This document shows, one piece after another, positions 13,483 through 26,840 of a DNA stretch of 64,000 nucleotides. The translations under genes and the position numbers were made by a program. The number at the start of each line of letters is the position of its first letter. Position 1 is the stretch's first letter. Source of the stretch: Serinus canaria. Lineage: Eukaryota; Chordata; Aves; Passeriformes; Fringillidae. The notes below the pieces were generated by a model, which worked only from the letters and a program-made list of their open reading frames with translations, did no database searches and was not told where the DNA came from. The DNA lies in NCBI RefSeq assembly GCF_022539315.1, contig NC_066343.1:51507973-51571972 (forward strand). The letters run 5' to 3'.

Positions 13483-16400
13483 GCATACACATGTGCTTGC
13501 ACAGGGATGCTGTATCTGCTGTCTCTGGCACAGTGAGTAAACAGAGACAGTCCTCCTAAATTCTGCCTCCAGTGACTGAATGGGTGCAAAAGTCTTGCTT
13601 CAGAAAAATAACTTGCTTTGAACCCTGTGTTGGCTGGTGCAGAGCCCACCAAAGGAGTATCTCCTTACAGCAGCTGGCGCAGAGGAGCCTCTGCTGTCAC
13701 ACACTGGTGACAACTTGCCAAGTGACAGAGCCCACCGGGCCACAGGAAGTAGCAGAAATTTCTGCCGTGTGAAAGAGCTTGCTCACTAAGAGAGAGTTTC
13801 TTGTTTTCCCCAAAGTCTTAGAGCTGCCTTCCTAGTAGGCTTCCTCACAGAGCTTTCTCAGTAGTGCAGAAGCAATACTGTTTTAAATCATCATAGAAGG
13901 AAATGGGAGAGGCAGCCCGTCACAATTCCTGCAGCCTCCCTCCTATTCTCCGCACAGAGCTTATCAGATGGCTCTTCTATTTAATGGACACTGCAAAAAG
14001 CTATCTTTTTCAAACTTTATTTTTTTCTGGAGGACATTAATTCTCAAAATGCAAGGGACTTTTCCATTTGGAAACATACCTTACTTTTGTATTAATTACT
14101 CCTTCTCACAAAGCCCTGTCCTCATCTCTCTCTTTAGATTTTAACCTTTAAGCTTGCAGCATCCTTGGGGTTTCTCCAGAGACCCAAGCAGCCTTCCACT
14201 TCTTATTATGCAGTCTACAACCCTGTCACTCACAGGGCATGAGCAACCCTGTTGGCTTCACAGCCCAAAGGATAAAGTTTTCAGTCATGTGCATCCACCT
14301 GAACATGGTTCCAAAACAAACACAGCATCTCTTCACCATCCTCAAGTCTCTGTGGTGCTATGCACAGCTGAGAGGAGTGGGCACTCGTAGCAACACGGGC
14401 TCAGGATCTTTGCTGATTTAACTGTCAAGGCTCTAAGTCTTTTTTATTACCTTCTCATGTGGTGTAACACTTAAATGTCTGCAGTAAAATTAACACATCA
14501 AGTTCAAATCAAAACTAATACTTTTATTTTTTTTTTACTGTCTTAAAAAGCACTCTTCACACTGTAAAACACAGTTCAACTGTGAGCTTCAAGCAAAACC
14601 TACACCCATCTACCAGGGCACCCATCTACCAGGGCACCCATCTACCAGGGCACCCATCTACCACGTCCTGCAATACTGCAGCTGCTTCTGCTGAGCTTCT
14701 GAGCCCCTTCACCTATTTAAAGAATTGAGAGTGCAGTATTTAAAACTGAGAAATCAGCAATACAATGAAGAGCTGAACAACCTGAAGTCTCCTAGGAGGG
14801 TATGTAGAAGCAGCCCTGTCACTCTGCAGGCTTGCAGTGTCTAAGCCACTTCCCATTGTCCTCAGAGGAGCACCGCCACAGTGGCACTTGCTCCAGGAGC
14901 CATTATGAGAAGCAGACACATCCCTTTCAGAGGACAGCAATCCCACCCTCAACATCACCCTGCCTATCTTCCATGCTGTGGCTCCTACAGATCATTATCT
15001 CCATTTAGAGCCAAATTTGTCAGATGAAGGCGCTATAAAACACATCAAAAAAAGGAAACATTTTGATCACTGAGAAAAACACACTGAGCTCAAGTTTTTT
15101 CCAGAGTCAATCTCCTGGTCCAGACAATGGTACCTTTCTGTAAATATCAGAGAAAACCTGCCTGTCAGTTTAGACAGTGGAATAGTCTGCTACATGATAA
15201 ACAGGATTTTTCAGCCACCCATGAGAAAGATGGCTTTCTGCCAAACCCTCAAGGATTTGCCTGTGGAAGTTCTGGTCTCATGATGTTCTCAGGCACTTTG
15301 CAGAGACTGAGAGCCTTTCACCATGGAACAATGAATGAGTGCCCACTAAAACATGATCTTCTCTTCCACTTTTCAGAAGCAAACACAATGGTCTTCAGTA
15401 CAAAGGAGGAAAGCTTTACCAGCAAAACCCTCAGGTTTCTGGGTTGCAACAAACATGACTAACTGCTCAGGCTTGCAAGACACAAAACCACAGGCTGCTG
15501 GATACCAATTCGTTTTGAGAAATCCAAATTAACTCAACTGTATAGTGGAAAATTGGACTTCCTCAATTTCTACAGATTCATCAATCATTCCCTGACAAGT
15601 TCCTCATGTGCATGTAACCCAGAGCAGCACTGCCTTTTTCTTCAGCTTCATCCTACCTCTACCCATTCTTTTTGCCCGTTTCCCAACCTTTTGTTACTTT
15701 TGAATGTCCTTCCAGCTCAAGTCTTCTGTGTTCTGAACTTCCATTCATTTTTTTGGAGATAGTAACTTGCTTGACTCTTACTCCTGTCTCCCACCTACAA
15801 ATTCATCTTCATATTTCTCTGAGTTTACTAGGTAAACTCAGCCTTATTTCCCATCATTTGGATTGCTTTTAATCGGCCAGTGTTTATGGGTTATGGTGAG
15901 CTTTTCCAGGCAGTACTTTTCTGGCCTTTTGTCTGTCACTAGTCATCACACTTTCCATTTAATGGGTCACACATCATGTCACTCAACGTCAGTACCACAC
16001 AATCCCTGGAAACAGGACCTCAGATTGCTTTTAGAGTCATCTCTGTAAAAAATACGTAGCATCATTCATCCTTGACTAGAGACGGGGTTTCTGTTTTGGG
16101 AAAGAGGAAGGGAATTGTTGCAAATGTACAGAATTAAATCCTCATGTCGTTCAACATAAATCCTCTTAGTGATTATAAATGTGTATGACTAGCTGACCCA
16201 TTTTACAGCAACCTGTTCTAATTTTAATGTAATTTTTCATTCTATTAATCAAAATTTCTGGTTCAATTTTTTGAAGTCCTAATCACCAGGGGTTATATTC
16301 GCAGGATGGGAAGATTTTCCTAGGTCACTAGTAATCTCTGCAAATAAGTGTCCTGAAAACACTACCTACACAATAACTTAACAGCTTTTGCATAAATAAA

Positions 16401-19400
16401 TTGGTATTAAAACCTGGAGATTAATGTTTGTGCAATGGCTAGTGCAAATGGCATCATATCTTGCTCCCAGCTTGTGCTTGCCTACACAAAACATCTGCTC
16501 TCAGTGATTTTACCCACTGACTAAGGCAGTCTGCACAAATCCCTCCTGAACCATTGCACCCTGGAGAGTAAGTCTTATACTGTATCACTATTTGATCCAA
16601 TTTTCTCCTAGGAATAACCAAATACCACACTCATGCCTGGAACCTCAGTAGGTCACACCTCTTTTCCACGAGACGATGCATCAAAGAAGATGCATCAAAG
16701 CTGTTCAGGTGAGAAAATCTCTTTTTCATGTGGGAGCACATGGCAAGCCCTAATGTAAGCTCCAGAGAACAGAAAATTAAGGAAATATGAGATAAATGCT
16801 TTAACTGTGGCAGAAAAGGCGAGAACTAGCTTCCTATGAATTATACTCTTGTCCCTGTGGTAATTTTTAGGCTTTGCTTAGAGGATGGCACATTCTTCTT
16901 GTGGCTGAGGAAGTCTGCTGTGGGCTGAGTGGGTTACTCTGAGCTTCTGTAGGAAGTGAAAATGCAAAGGCCCAAGTCCATGGAGACATAGCATGAGACA
17001 GGACCATGGAGACAGAAGAGACTTTCCACCTGGAGAGAGGAGAAGGAGACCAGCATGGCATCAGACTGAGCTCTCGGAGGGACTGTCCCAGCCAGCGCAA
17101 ACCTACAGTGAGTCAGACTCATGGCAGTATGGCACAGGGTCTGGCAAAATGATCTCTCCAAATCTGAGAGGCCTGGCCAAGCAGAGACACCTCTTTCCTC
17201 CCTTTGTCAGCATCCATTCAGAGCAGGTCTGAGTAGCTGGACTAGTAGTGGATTACATTATTATACATTGATACATGCACAAATATCTCAGGTGAGCCAT
17301 TAAATTTTCCTCAAGGCAGCCCTGATGACCAACCTGAGTCACACACAGCACAAGAAAACCACAGCCCACATGGCAGAATGTTAATTTGTTAAAAAACCAC
17401 AAAAGGGCAACTCAATACAAAGCACCAGGGTGACTGGCATGCACATGGCCACCTTTAAACACACACAGACACACATCTCCCCATCTGGTGGGGAAGCTGT
17501 CCCAAGCTTTGCATTTGAAAAACACATGGATGCATTTTGCAAACCACATTTGCTATTTGGAAGTGGTGTCTTGGGTGACCACCACTGCTTTTCATCCTCT
17601 TGAAGCAGTGATGCTCACAAAAGCAAAGGCAGCAATTTTGTTAAACGCGTTTCTGCATTGCTTCCGTCACCGGCTGACTCACTGTTTTGAAGGTCACTGT
17701 TTTCAAGAGATGACTAGATGAGATTTATGTATCAAAGCTCCTTCCAGATGGTTCATGAGGGCTCTCATGAGCTATCAAAGAGTAAAATCATCCCTATGAC
17801 ATAGAGTGCATAATGACCTTCCTTATTTGTCTTCTTTGAGATAAGGCCAAGCCTAAACCAATCTTTCAGCGACTCTTTCAGGTCATTACCATGTGCTTCA
17901 GGAAGGTACAGCAAGTACCTTTTCCTGAAGTGGCTCAGCACAAAATGTGACACATTGTTTTCCAGTGAGTTTTCCTAATAGCTTTTCCTATCAGGGCTAA
18001 GATGAAAAGCAAAATGAAGCATTAGGCCTGGTAAGTCAGTAACCTGCTACATAACACATTTGTCTAAGATAAGGTGGCAAACTAAATGAATTGGGGTTTT
18101 TCTCCCCCTTCCTGCAAACTCTACTGTTTGCAGCCTGTGATTGGGCAAACTGCCTCCAATGCTGTGTGCCACAGCTGGCCCCTCTTGTGAAATTCACAGG
18201 AGTGTCATACACAAAACCCAGAGCAGTATTTTCAGGAATTAAAACTTTCTGGTATTTTTCACTTCTCCTTTATCATTTTTTGCCTGCATCTGATGCAGTA
18301 ATTTTTCCAAGATTCCTTTTCAGCTCACCTACACTGCTGCCTGGCCCAGCAACCACTGTCACTGCACTGGAACTACCTGGCTGCTTAAGGGCATAACACA
18401 GCACACCTGGCTTATAGGCAGAGGGGCAGCAGTTCCTTCTCATTACAGTGCATGTCTGCCGGAGAACTGGATGGGCTCCTCAAACAACAGACATATCCTT
18501 TGGGACAGAGAAGCAGTGGTGCTTTCTAGCCTATAAAACCTTGGGTTACTTTAAGAAAGGCACATGAGTAAGGTGAATGTAAGCTAATATGGACAGATAA
18601 TAAACAAATTGCTATTAGGAGACTGCTTTGGCCATAACTTCGTTAGTTCTCCAAAGACAGCCCCTAGGGTCTGCCTGGGCAGTGCAGTTGCAGCAGGATT
18701 TATTCCATTTTCCTCTTACGTGCATTTCCTGATTTCTGCTGGCCCTAGATTCTGAAGCCTAAAATCATACTTCTTTTAGACAATCTCAGCCTTATTGAAG
18801 TTTGCTGCTCAGCAGGTCTGTCCCCACAAGCAGCACAAGAACTACTCGGTGGGTTTCTAGGTGACTGCAAGACAATTATGTAGATTAGAAAGGAAAGAAA
18901 CACAAATTAAACAATTGACAGGACAAATAAGGACATGAAGGCCCTAATCATTGCTTGTGAGATCTCAGTGAAGACATATACATGTACATCTATTTATACC
19001 CATCTATATTAACTGGCAGAATATACTGAGCAAAAACGATTTTTCTTTAGTACTGTGGGAGGAAGCCAGTATGAAGCAAGAAATAAATAATCCTCAGAGT
19101 GACCTTCTGGGCTGATGTATGCTGCAGACATTTCCCAAAGCTGATGGAGACAGCATGATTAATTTTCATAAATTATTGAACCAAAACCAACTTTCAGCCT
19201 CTAGAAATACATATCACATTGAGAACTGTTGCATTATTCACCATACATGGCCCGATTGTAAACCCATTTTCCAAGCAGTGAGTCAAATGTTTACTCATGG
19301 CAGCAAGGACATGCACACCTATACACAGAGCCACTGGATTTTTGCAGAGGTTCACATCCTAACAGAGGCACCACACGTTTATTATTTACTGCTGGCTTGC

Positions 19401-22400
19401 TTTGCAAGATTCATTTGCACTTGAAATGGTGACATCCCCATTCAGTGTGTGCTCCGGTTCTGGGAATGCTCTCTGGGGGGCCAAGTCCAACCTCCTAGCT
19501 CCTGTCCACACTGCTTGCTTGCCATTTCAGGCCACACGTGAAAAATCTGAAAAATAAGTTTTCCTCTGCCCTGGCCAAAGGCAATATACACCTTCATCAT
19601 TCATTCTTCTTGAGTTTATCTGGACAAATGGTATCGCAGACAGGCTGCAGAGCAGAATTTACTCAGCCCCAAATGCAGAAAGAAGCTCCAAATAGGACAA
19701 ATCAGGAGGGAAGGATGTGGAAAAGGGGCCAGCAGAAGAATAAATATATTTTGGAGAGGATTTTCAGAGTATATACATGCCATCAAGTTATTAATATTTG
19801 CTCAAATGTTTTTTGAGATTTGTTTGCATACCTTTCATTAACACTTCTGTTCCTCAACACATTTTGCAGACAGATTCACTTCTAATAGCACAACACCTAT
19901 TACAATGCCACAGCACCTAGTAATATTTTCACTGAGAAATGGAAAATTTTTCACCTGGAAACCTGAGTTTTTCACATTCAAGGAACAATAAAGCCCAGGG
20001 TAAACTTTGAAATGTAACATTTTTTTCCAAAAGGAAGTCAAAATGGTTGCAGAGGAAGTCATTTTGTCAAAAGTCCAGAATTCTGTAGAACAGCAGTTTC
20101 AGCAGGTATTTTCTGACAAGTTGATTGGTAAACTCCTTGAAACCTCCTCTAATTTAATATCAAGCTCAGAGTTTTGCTTCATATCTAACTGTAACTACCA
20201 TCCAACTGATGTTATTTAAATGGGTTTGTCATAGCAGAAGCCAAGCAAATTAACTTCTTTTACTTTTAAACATTTTCTTTTCAGAGTTATTCTGCTCCTG
20301 TGATGTCTTGACTCTTTGTCATACTTTGCTGTCATATCTGGTTACTTGCAACATCAAAACTATGAAATTCAGGGACTGCCTATATTTGTACCTCTGTACA
20401 GACATGGGAGGGGACCTAGAAAAAGCAAATGTCACTCAAATGGTGGCTCACTTGAGCACAATAAAACCAGCATATAGACATTAACACTATTTTGGCTTAT
20501 ATTCAGAATTTTAAAATTGCTATTTCTTCACATATAGATGCAGGAAGAAAGTAAGATCCCAGGTATGGGATTAAGATATTGGCCACTGACTTAAACTGGA
20601 GGTCATCTTAGATAACCCGCATTTTTCAAAGCAATAAAAATAATAATGGAGAAGTACTAACAAAAGCTAAAGCAACAAAATGCATATTGGGGCCAGGGAA
20701 AAGGAGCCTTCATACCATCTGCATCTTACACTACACGAGGAGAGTAAACATACTGTCTTTACCCAGACACACCCTCCTATCCTCTCCTCAGCCCCCAGCT
20801 TCATCCTTCTCCCGCAGCATCCCTTGCAGCCCCCAGCCCCCTTGCCTGGCCTCACAGAGTTCCCTCCCCTCCCAGCAGGGAGGGAGGGAGGGTTGCAGAG
20901 CTGTCTCTCCCTGGGCATGGCACAGCCGTGCCTGGGGGATCATCCCTCCCTGCCTGCCTGCCTCCTGCCAGCAGCAAGTCCTTCAGCAGCGCCACCAGCC
21001 CCAGGAGAAACATGTCTTCATTAAGTCCTGCCCTCGGAGTAATATCAACAAACAGAATCTTCTTTTGACCAACTTGACTGTGAAATAAACATTTTATAAA
21101 TGTAGGGCACCTAGGGAAAAGCCAATTGATTAGTCCAATGCAGCTGCAGGATCATTGTCCACTTACAAACACTCCAATTGCCCTCACACATCAACATTAA
21201 TTTCAGAGTTATTAAATTTAAGATATTTTTCCACGAAGTGTAAAACTGATTTGCTATAGAAGCTGTTTCCAACACTGGAAAACAAGTAAAAAAACAGGGT
21301 GAGCTCCTGCAGCCACAGCCAGAAGGGATCAGTCCCTTGGAGCACAGTCCTGGAACAACAGCCTAAATTATAGGCAGAAATTACATTTTACCTCTGTGAC
21401 TCATTTACCCCATTTCTCTTTCTTCCTAATATTTAGTTAAACTGTAATCTTTCTCTGAGGGGCCTCCCACAGAGTCTGAAAAACTGAAGTCTAAAACTCT
21501 GTTTCAGGAAATGGAAGAAAGATTTCTAGAACCAGAAAAATTGCTGGGTGACTCTCAAGGCTTCCTGAGAAGTCTTTGAGTAAGTCTCATTTATAATTTT
21601 AGGGCAATCTGGTGTCAGGAAGGGGATCCCTGTGGAGGCAAAAAACTGCCTAGAGCAACACTTTCAAGTCTGAAATGGGATTGTGCTGGGAGAGACAGTG
21701 ATTCTCTTACACCAAGGAGGAATCGAGGTGTGACTGTGCAGCAACAGTACCCCTCTATTAACTCCAGTTAGAGCTTTCCCGTAGCATATGACTTCAAAAA
21801 CTTCAGCTTGGCTTTTAGACTGAGTTTGTACCACTAGCTGGTGGCTTTCCTTCAGCCTGTAAGGCTGGCACTCTGAGTGCCTTAGTATGGAAGGCTGTAG
21901 CATAGAATCTCAGGAGCAGCAATCACAAGTGCTGCAGAATTTTCCCCTATCCCCAGCCCAGGAACACCATTAGCTGTGACTGACAGCCCTTGAAACACCC
22001 AGAGCCACATTTACCAGTTGGATTACTGAATCCCAGGTCTTCTGACCTTTTCCTTGAAGTGTCTGTATTGGTTTAATATCTTTGGTTAGGTTTATGACTT
22101 GTTACTGATGTAGCTGCTTTTGTATGGGCCGTACAGATGATCATCCTTTTTACTGTTTATTCTCTGTCCTAACAAGATTAACCTACATAAGGATAAACTA
22201 CACTGCTAAACAGGTGCAACTGTTCCTACTGGTATGCTTTCAGCTGATTGAACGAGAGCACAAAAAATAAAGCTAGCTACTTTTAAGTGTAGATCACCAT
22301 CGCTGGTGCTGATTTACACAAGGGCCCTTTGTGTTCATAATGCTCAACATGAGCACCTCCTACTCCCACTTGAGTTTAGCTTTATATTTTTTCCTAAGCT

Positions 22401-24978
22401 GGTTCTGTGATTCTATCTGCAGCCTTGGGCAAACATAGCCTGCCTTTTGCATAGCATAGACCATGAAAAATCACAGTCATTCCCATTTCAAGCCTTGCAA
22501 TTACTGCTAAACTACTAGTATCTGCACACGACAAAGAATCAAACATACTCCTTGACAATTTTTTCTAAAGGCAAATTCCTTTGCTGAAAAAGAATTGTAA
22601 TTTTAATTTTATTTTGTATAACTGGCAGCATGTTTCAACCACCAGACCTCCATCATATTCCTGCCTGTTGGATTAAGCAATATGTAGTAGCTGATGTGTT
22701 CGTTTTCTTCATTTATGGTCCAAGATCAAGTCACTTGGGGTTAAAAAAGGCAGGCATTTCCATTTATCAGAAGCACTGACATAATTTCTTTTTGGCTGCT
22801 TTCCCTTCCCTCTGTGTGTTATTTTACTTTTATCTGGTCAAGTCACTCACCCATAACTCTGTTTCCATTAAACATGCAGCACATGGTTCGTTCGCGTCAG
22901 CTGGGTCAACTGCGGCGCTGAACAATGGCCAATTGCGTCTTCCAGGACTTCTCAGCAAGGAGATGCCTATGGAATTGCTTTTTTGTACACATCACACAAA
23001 AGGACAAATGGTTGATCACAACAATAGACTCAAAAGGAAACAGAAATAAAAGGATATAGCAGCAGCACTTACCCAGCAGCCAAAGGAAAGGGGAATTAAT
23101 CCACTGTTAGAAAGACTGCTGGACCAGTTTGCGGTGAAGCAAAGTAACCTAGCAGGAAAACACCCAGCAGCTACGCAACTCACCCTGGTTTGGCATTCCA
23201 GTCTTCAAACATACCCCCATCCCAAGCTTGGAGACAAGAGAAGCTCCTGGATGCCCTACCCTTTGACTGAGTGTCTTGACACCACTGCAGGGTGGCATCA
23301 CTATTTGACTCCATGCAAAACCAGCCAAATACCAACTGAACGGTCTGAGCAGGTGCCTCTTACACCCCTATGACTTGACTCTGTGGACAAACATGATCTT
23401 ATCACCAGTGTTGCCAGCTAACTGAGTCTTGGACACTGAGTCCAGTTAACAGCACCCAAAAGAGAATGCAGGTCTTTTCTCCGTCCAGCCCAGCAGTCAC
23501 TGTGGCTTACTGGAGTGCAAAGGTTCCTCTGCTGAGGAAGAAGGCACCAGGAGAGTGGGTATTCTGAGCCGTCTTTTTCAGACACTCTGCAAAGTGTCAC
23601 TTGTTTAACAGAAAACTTTTCAATTTCATTTTAAACTTCTTGTGAACAATACCCAAACTTCATGCTACCACCAGCTAACCTGGAAAATATGGAAAGTCTA
23701 TGGAAAGCTGAAGAAGTTGTCACTCCACCCCTCAGCTGGACTTGAATATCATGAAGAACTCAAGAATTGGTGAAAAATTTGAAACCGATTTGAAAAATAA
23801 ATCTGTCAAAACCACCAAGCAAACACAAATAGTAGAAATATGACAGCAGAAAAAACTTTTGTTGAAGTGGTGGCCAAATACTCTTGGGCTAAGCAAATGA
23901 CCTATAGATGCAGGTTAAACTGGCTTTCCAAGTGCACTTACCACTTTATCACAACCCAAACCTCCACTTCCTAAATCTGGTCATCTGAAGAGAAAATGTC
24001 TGCATGCTTGAGTATTTTTTCTCATTGGGAGCCATGCAGCCCAGACCTTGTCTCCTCTCTTTCTCCAGGCTGTAACACTGGAGATTTTCTGTCATGTTTG
24101 TCCACTCCAATGGCCCTGAAACACTGCTAGATAGGATCACTGCCCAAAGGGTTACTTCTAGAATGGTGGGATAGAGGCCTCCTCTTCTGCCCCCTCGCCT
24201 ACTGCCTGGAGTGAGCAGTGCCTCAGCAGGGAATGGCAGCATCCCCTCCTCTGAGGCACTGGGGAAACTGGTGATGGTGCCACAGCAACAGCAGTAGCTC
24301 TATGGTGTGCACACCTGTCGAACAACTGAAATGGAAGCGTATCACTTCACACAGACTGAAAAAAACTCCTCAGGTAAGTGCTCCAGGTAAATATTTCGTT
24401 AATGTCTATTCTTGTTATCCTGCTTTATTAAACATCTCAGATTTCTGAAACTGAATGCATAACTGTCATCTCAGTGACTGCAGAGAAGTAAAATGCTACA
24501 GCTACTCAGTTTTAGGATGACTCAGTTTTTCATGTCTTCAGCTCTATGGTTTTATTACTGCAGAACCTGATTTGGCTGCCTGCGTTTCAAATGAGGACAA
24601 GACATACAGTCATTGAAGACATACTGTGTCTGCTCCAAAGATCCATGTACAGAGACTTTAAATAAATCTTAATTTAAGAAAGCCATAAGAGAGAATGTCA
24701 TGATTCTTCAGCCAATAAAAACAACACAGATAATACAATTAGCTGGCTGGTCTGGAAAATTATAGTGCTGATGTGCTCTAATGAAAAGAAACAGAGACAG
24801 TACTTGCTCTGCTGGCTGAGTGGCCTGATTCCTGCTCCAGCTTGGTTCATGGAGGCAGCTCTGCCTTCAAAGAGGCTGACTTGTCCAGTCACTTGCATGC
24901 CAGCAGACACTGGCTTTTCTGGGTCTGCTCTACCATTCCAGTTCTGGAATCTGAGACCTAGAAAAGAAATAAACCACC
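13483..24978. other. Long intergenic stretch, no recognised gene
   Basis: About 11.5 kb without a coding region I can support. It contains a 16-bp tandem repeat at 14,603 and a 12-bp direct repeat at 16,675-16,686/16,689-16,700. A C-rich segment at about 20,760-21,010 includes a short GGGA run. Open frames of 90-130 codons at 15.1, 19.1, 19.5 and 20.7 kb carry no family motif. Confidence 0.5.
14603..14664. repeat. 16-bp tandem repeat, four copies
   Basis: The unit 'cacccatctaccaggg' occurs exactly three times from 14,603. A fourth copy ends in 'ccacg' instead of 'ccaggg'. The array is short and nearly perfect, so probably young. Confidence 0.95.
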
Positions 24979-25031
24979 AATTTGTATTTCTGTGAAACCA
25001 GCCTGCTGATGGTTTCACAGAAATACAAATT
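24979..25031. repeat. Perfect inverted repeat with 22-bp arms and 9-bp loop
   Basis: The left arm (24,979-25,000) is the exact reverse complement of the right arm (25,010-25,031). The loop is 'gcctgctga'. Flanking bases do not extend the pairing continuously. A transcript of either strand would fold into a very stable stem, shorter than a normal microRNA precursor. No transposon ends are recognised around it. Confidence 0.97.
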
Positions 25032-25225
25032 TGTTCTGCAGAGAGGGATGCATCCACATCCCAGCTGAGCAACAGTTTGGAACTAAGAGAGCATTTTAAA
25101 GAATATTGTTAGCAATACAAAACTCAGAAAAGTGACTCCAACTTCTTACAATAACAGATCTATGTTATCCCTATTCAAGTCACAGCATCACCTGTTTTTT
25201 AATTACTTGGAATTGCTTCTCCAAA

Positions 25226-25280
25226 GCAAGTTTTTGGTTTTGGTTTTTTGGTTTTTTTTTTTTTTGTGTGTGTGTGTGTG
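25226..25280. repeat. T-rich and (GT)n low-complexity tract
   Basis: Blocks of T separated by GG lead into a run of 14 T and then a short (GT)n stretch. This is simple low-complexity sequence with no identifiable parent element. Confidence 0.85.
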
Positions 25281-26840
25281 ATGTACATGATTTTACTCCC
25301 CTCTGTATCTTCTTGATACACCCTTATATATCATCTATAACTATTTCTATATCTACATCTAAATCTATATATCTCCTGTACCACACAGAATTATACACAA
25401 GAGGAAGAAGCTCAGTTTGGCATAGGAACAAAAGATATTTTTGATTATTTTCCCCTCAAATACAAGTGGAGTAAAATACAGTTAATTTCACAGTGATTCA
25501 AGCACATAAACGTACCAGCTCAGGCCCAGGAGAGCTGAGCATACGCACATGTCCCACTAAAGTCAATTAAATAGAAATCCACCCATGGCACAAGCTGATT
25601 GCACTAAGAATCCTTAGAACTGCTCCAGGGGCAGAAAGGAAGTTTTGGACTCCAAAGCAGCTTAGAGTAAATGAGGACTAAGTAATAAAATTAAATTGAG
25701 ATGGGTGTCTTACAAGCATAAAAACAGCTGGGACTGCTGCATTAAAAGGTAAGAAACAACAGTAGGGGGGAAAAAAGCAAGCATAACACTGCTTGGAGAA
25801 AGTAAATTGGGACATTCACTTTTGCTCTATCAAATCTCTGCAGCAAGAGCACTTTCTGCTATCTGAAAGGTCTTGAAATGGATCTACAGCTAATTATTCC
25901 ATGCATAAAATAAAAATGCATATACCACCTGTAATTTCATCCCAGTTCCTATGGTCCCTAGTAATTTAGTGCTGAAATATTTGTGTGTAGTTATTTCCAA
26001 GTGTGATTTCCAATTCCTGTCACAGTTATTAATAAATGGTGATTTGAACCTCTACAGTATAAGCTGCAGTTATTCCTATTTTTCAGCTGTTATGCCACAA
26101 CAACATTAATAGCATAATGGCTATAAATATAGTAGCATAACAGCTGATATGGTGGTAATAATGCCACCTGCAGCATCTCTGTATACTCTCATCTTCTCAT
26201 TGCCCCAGGCAAAGCTTAGACTTGCCATCCTTTCCATCTCAGAGCACAAATTCAGGCAGAGAAAAGAGGCTCAACAATAAAAAAAATCTGTTGTTTTTTA
26301 ATCTAAATCACAATGAAGTCTCTAATTGTAGCCCAGGGAAGAGTATTTTAAGTAAGCCCACATGTGTTAGAAGGAAATGCTTAAGAAGCAAATGGGATGT
26401 TAGTCAATAGTTTTTCAAACTATCTTATATTAAAAATTTGTTACTACATATGACATAGAAAGCATCATTAAAAACCATTCACCTGCCATGAGCAGAAAAA
26501 TCAGATGCTCCTTTTTCTGCCCTTTCTGATGCAACCAGCACAGTCCCCTGTGTCTTTTTGTAACCCTCTAGTCAAATTCCAGTAAATTTTTGAGCACTTT
26601 TTTTTACAAGACAAGAAACTGATACAGGCTCCAGGAATTTCTTTGCTAAATCATCTTTGTTTTTAAAACATACTAACTCAAGTTTCACTTACCTCAGTCA
26701 GAGATGGCAGTAGCAACCATGCTATATGTAAGCATTTCCACTTCAATCTCTGCTAAGACATATAAATGGAGGCTCAGTAACAATGAAACTTACTGTCCTT
26801 GGCCCCCCTTAAAAAATACCATCTAACTCCTTCCCATCTA
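25281..26840. other. Intergenic AT-rich DNA, no recognised gene
   Basis: No coding region recognised. A 13-bp inverted repeat spans 26,083-26,147. Confidence 0.55.

Noticed and set aside
13253..13559. Open frames with long Leu-Phe-Ile-Tyr repeats.
   Set aside because: They are translations of the (ATTT)n microsatellite.
20680..21088. Two + strand frames of 114 and 133 codons, Pro- and Ser-rich.
   Set aside because: They sit in a C-rich low-complexity segment, overlap in different frames, and have no recognisable domain.
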